A DNA stretch of 64,000 nucleotides, taken from assembly GCA_949987705.1 (NCBI GenBank), contig OX465286.1:12381092-12445091 (forward strand). Reading direction: 5' to 3'. The notes below the pieces were generated by a model, which saw only the letters and a list, made by a program, of their open reading frames with translations, did no database searches and was not told where the DNA came from. Numbering within the stretch: position 1 is the first letter of the stretch; each line of letters opens with the position of its first letter. The DNA is from Thereva unica (taxonomy: Eukaryota > Arthropoda > Insecta > Diptera > Therevidae). The translations under genes and the position numbers were made by a program. Positions 63,935 through 64,000 of this stretch are shown here, one piece after another.

Positions 63935-64000
63935 ACTTTCTTGCAGAAAAAAATTACGTGATATTTGCCGAGACCCCCCCCCCCCTCTCCCCACGTGAGA
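63935..64000 (-). mobile_element. GGGGTCGTCC TIR family, fragment cut by the window end
   Basis: aattacgtgatatttgccga then gacccccc... is the same as 6789-6815, in the same orientation as that fragment. More may lie beyond. Confidence 0.65.

Overview
This window is eukaryotic and almost certainly from an insect, most likely a fly (Diptera). It is AT-rich, holds long (TA)n and (CA)n microsatellites, and contains one recognisable host gene plus dense, nested transposable elements. The host gene is the + strand Ski/Sno-family co-repressor Fussel/CORL (fuss; vertebrate SKOR1/2). A first coding exon ends at a consensus GTGAGT donor (49657-49898), and a large second exon (50398-about 51825) carries the Ski/Sno/Dac domain and the SAND-like SMAD4-binding domain. 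Its remaining exons must lie beyond the window or be unrecognised, so about 50-64 kb is probably intron and the rest upstream or intronic DNA.

Layout. 0-2 kb: decayed RNase-H-bearing LINE (called LINE-A here) hit by a palindromic MITE. 3.2-4.6 kb: a 1450-bp terminal-inverted-repeat (TIR) element with an 8-bp target duplication. 4.9-6.0 kb: LTR-like sequence with a tRNA-Trp primer binding site next to an inverted gag relic. 6-13 kb: tandem repeats, a 1.2-kb TIR element with a triple hAT-type MITE inside it, an hAT-type element carrying a LINE gag fragment, and a LINE RT relic. 13.1-17.5 kb: an RTE LINE (RTE-A) fused to an L2/CR1-like LINE. 17.5-18.05 kb: a PIF/Harbinger-like MITE. 21.0-23.8 kb: a 5'-truncated CR1-group LINE with a fully open 850-codon frame. 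24.4-30.4 kb: a third RTE (RTE-C, minus strand) broken open by two datable insertions. 31.9-36.2 kb: an L2-like LINE interrupted by a nearly intact RTE-B. 37-46.6 kb: SINE, MITEs and the two halves of one RTE-B copy separated by an apparent inversion. 46.6-52.5 kb: small repeats around fuss. 52.5-60.1 kb: second LINE-A copy with a solo LTR, then RTE-D split by an intact 1205-codon R1/Loa/I-group LINE and by a tRNA-derived SINE. 60.2-64 kb: TIR element pieces, another LINE and an hAT-type element.

The coding parts other than fuss are retrotransposon endonuclease/reverse transcriptase proteins and act only in retrotransposition. I found no operons, CRISPR arrays or prokaryotic signals. What stands out is how readable the insertion history is: several insertions can be checked because removing the element plus one target copy restores a LINE reading frame, or because an uninterrupted sister copy lies in the same window. 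I did not find convincing evidence for a new multi-gene biological system. Family names for elements are from recognition of motifs, not from database searches.
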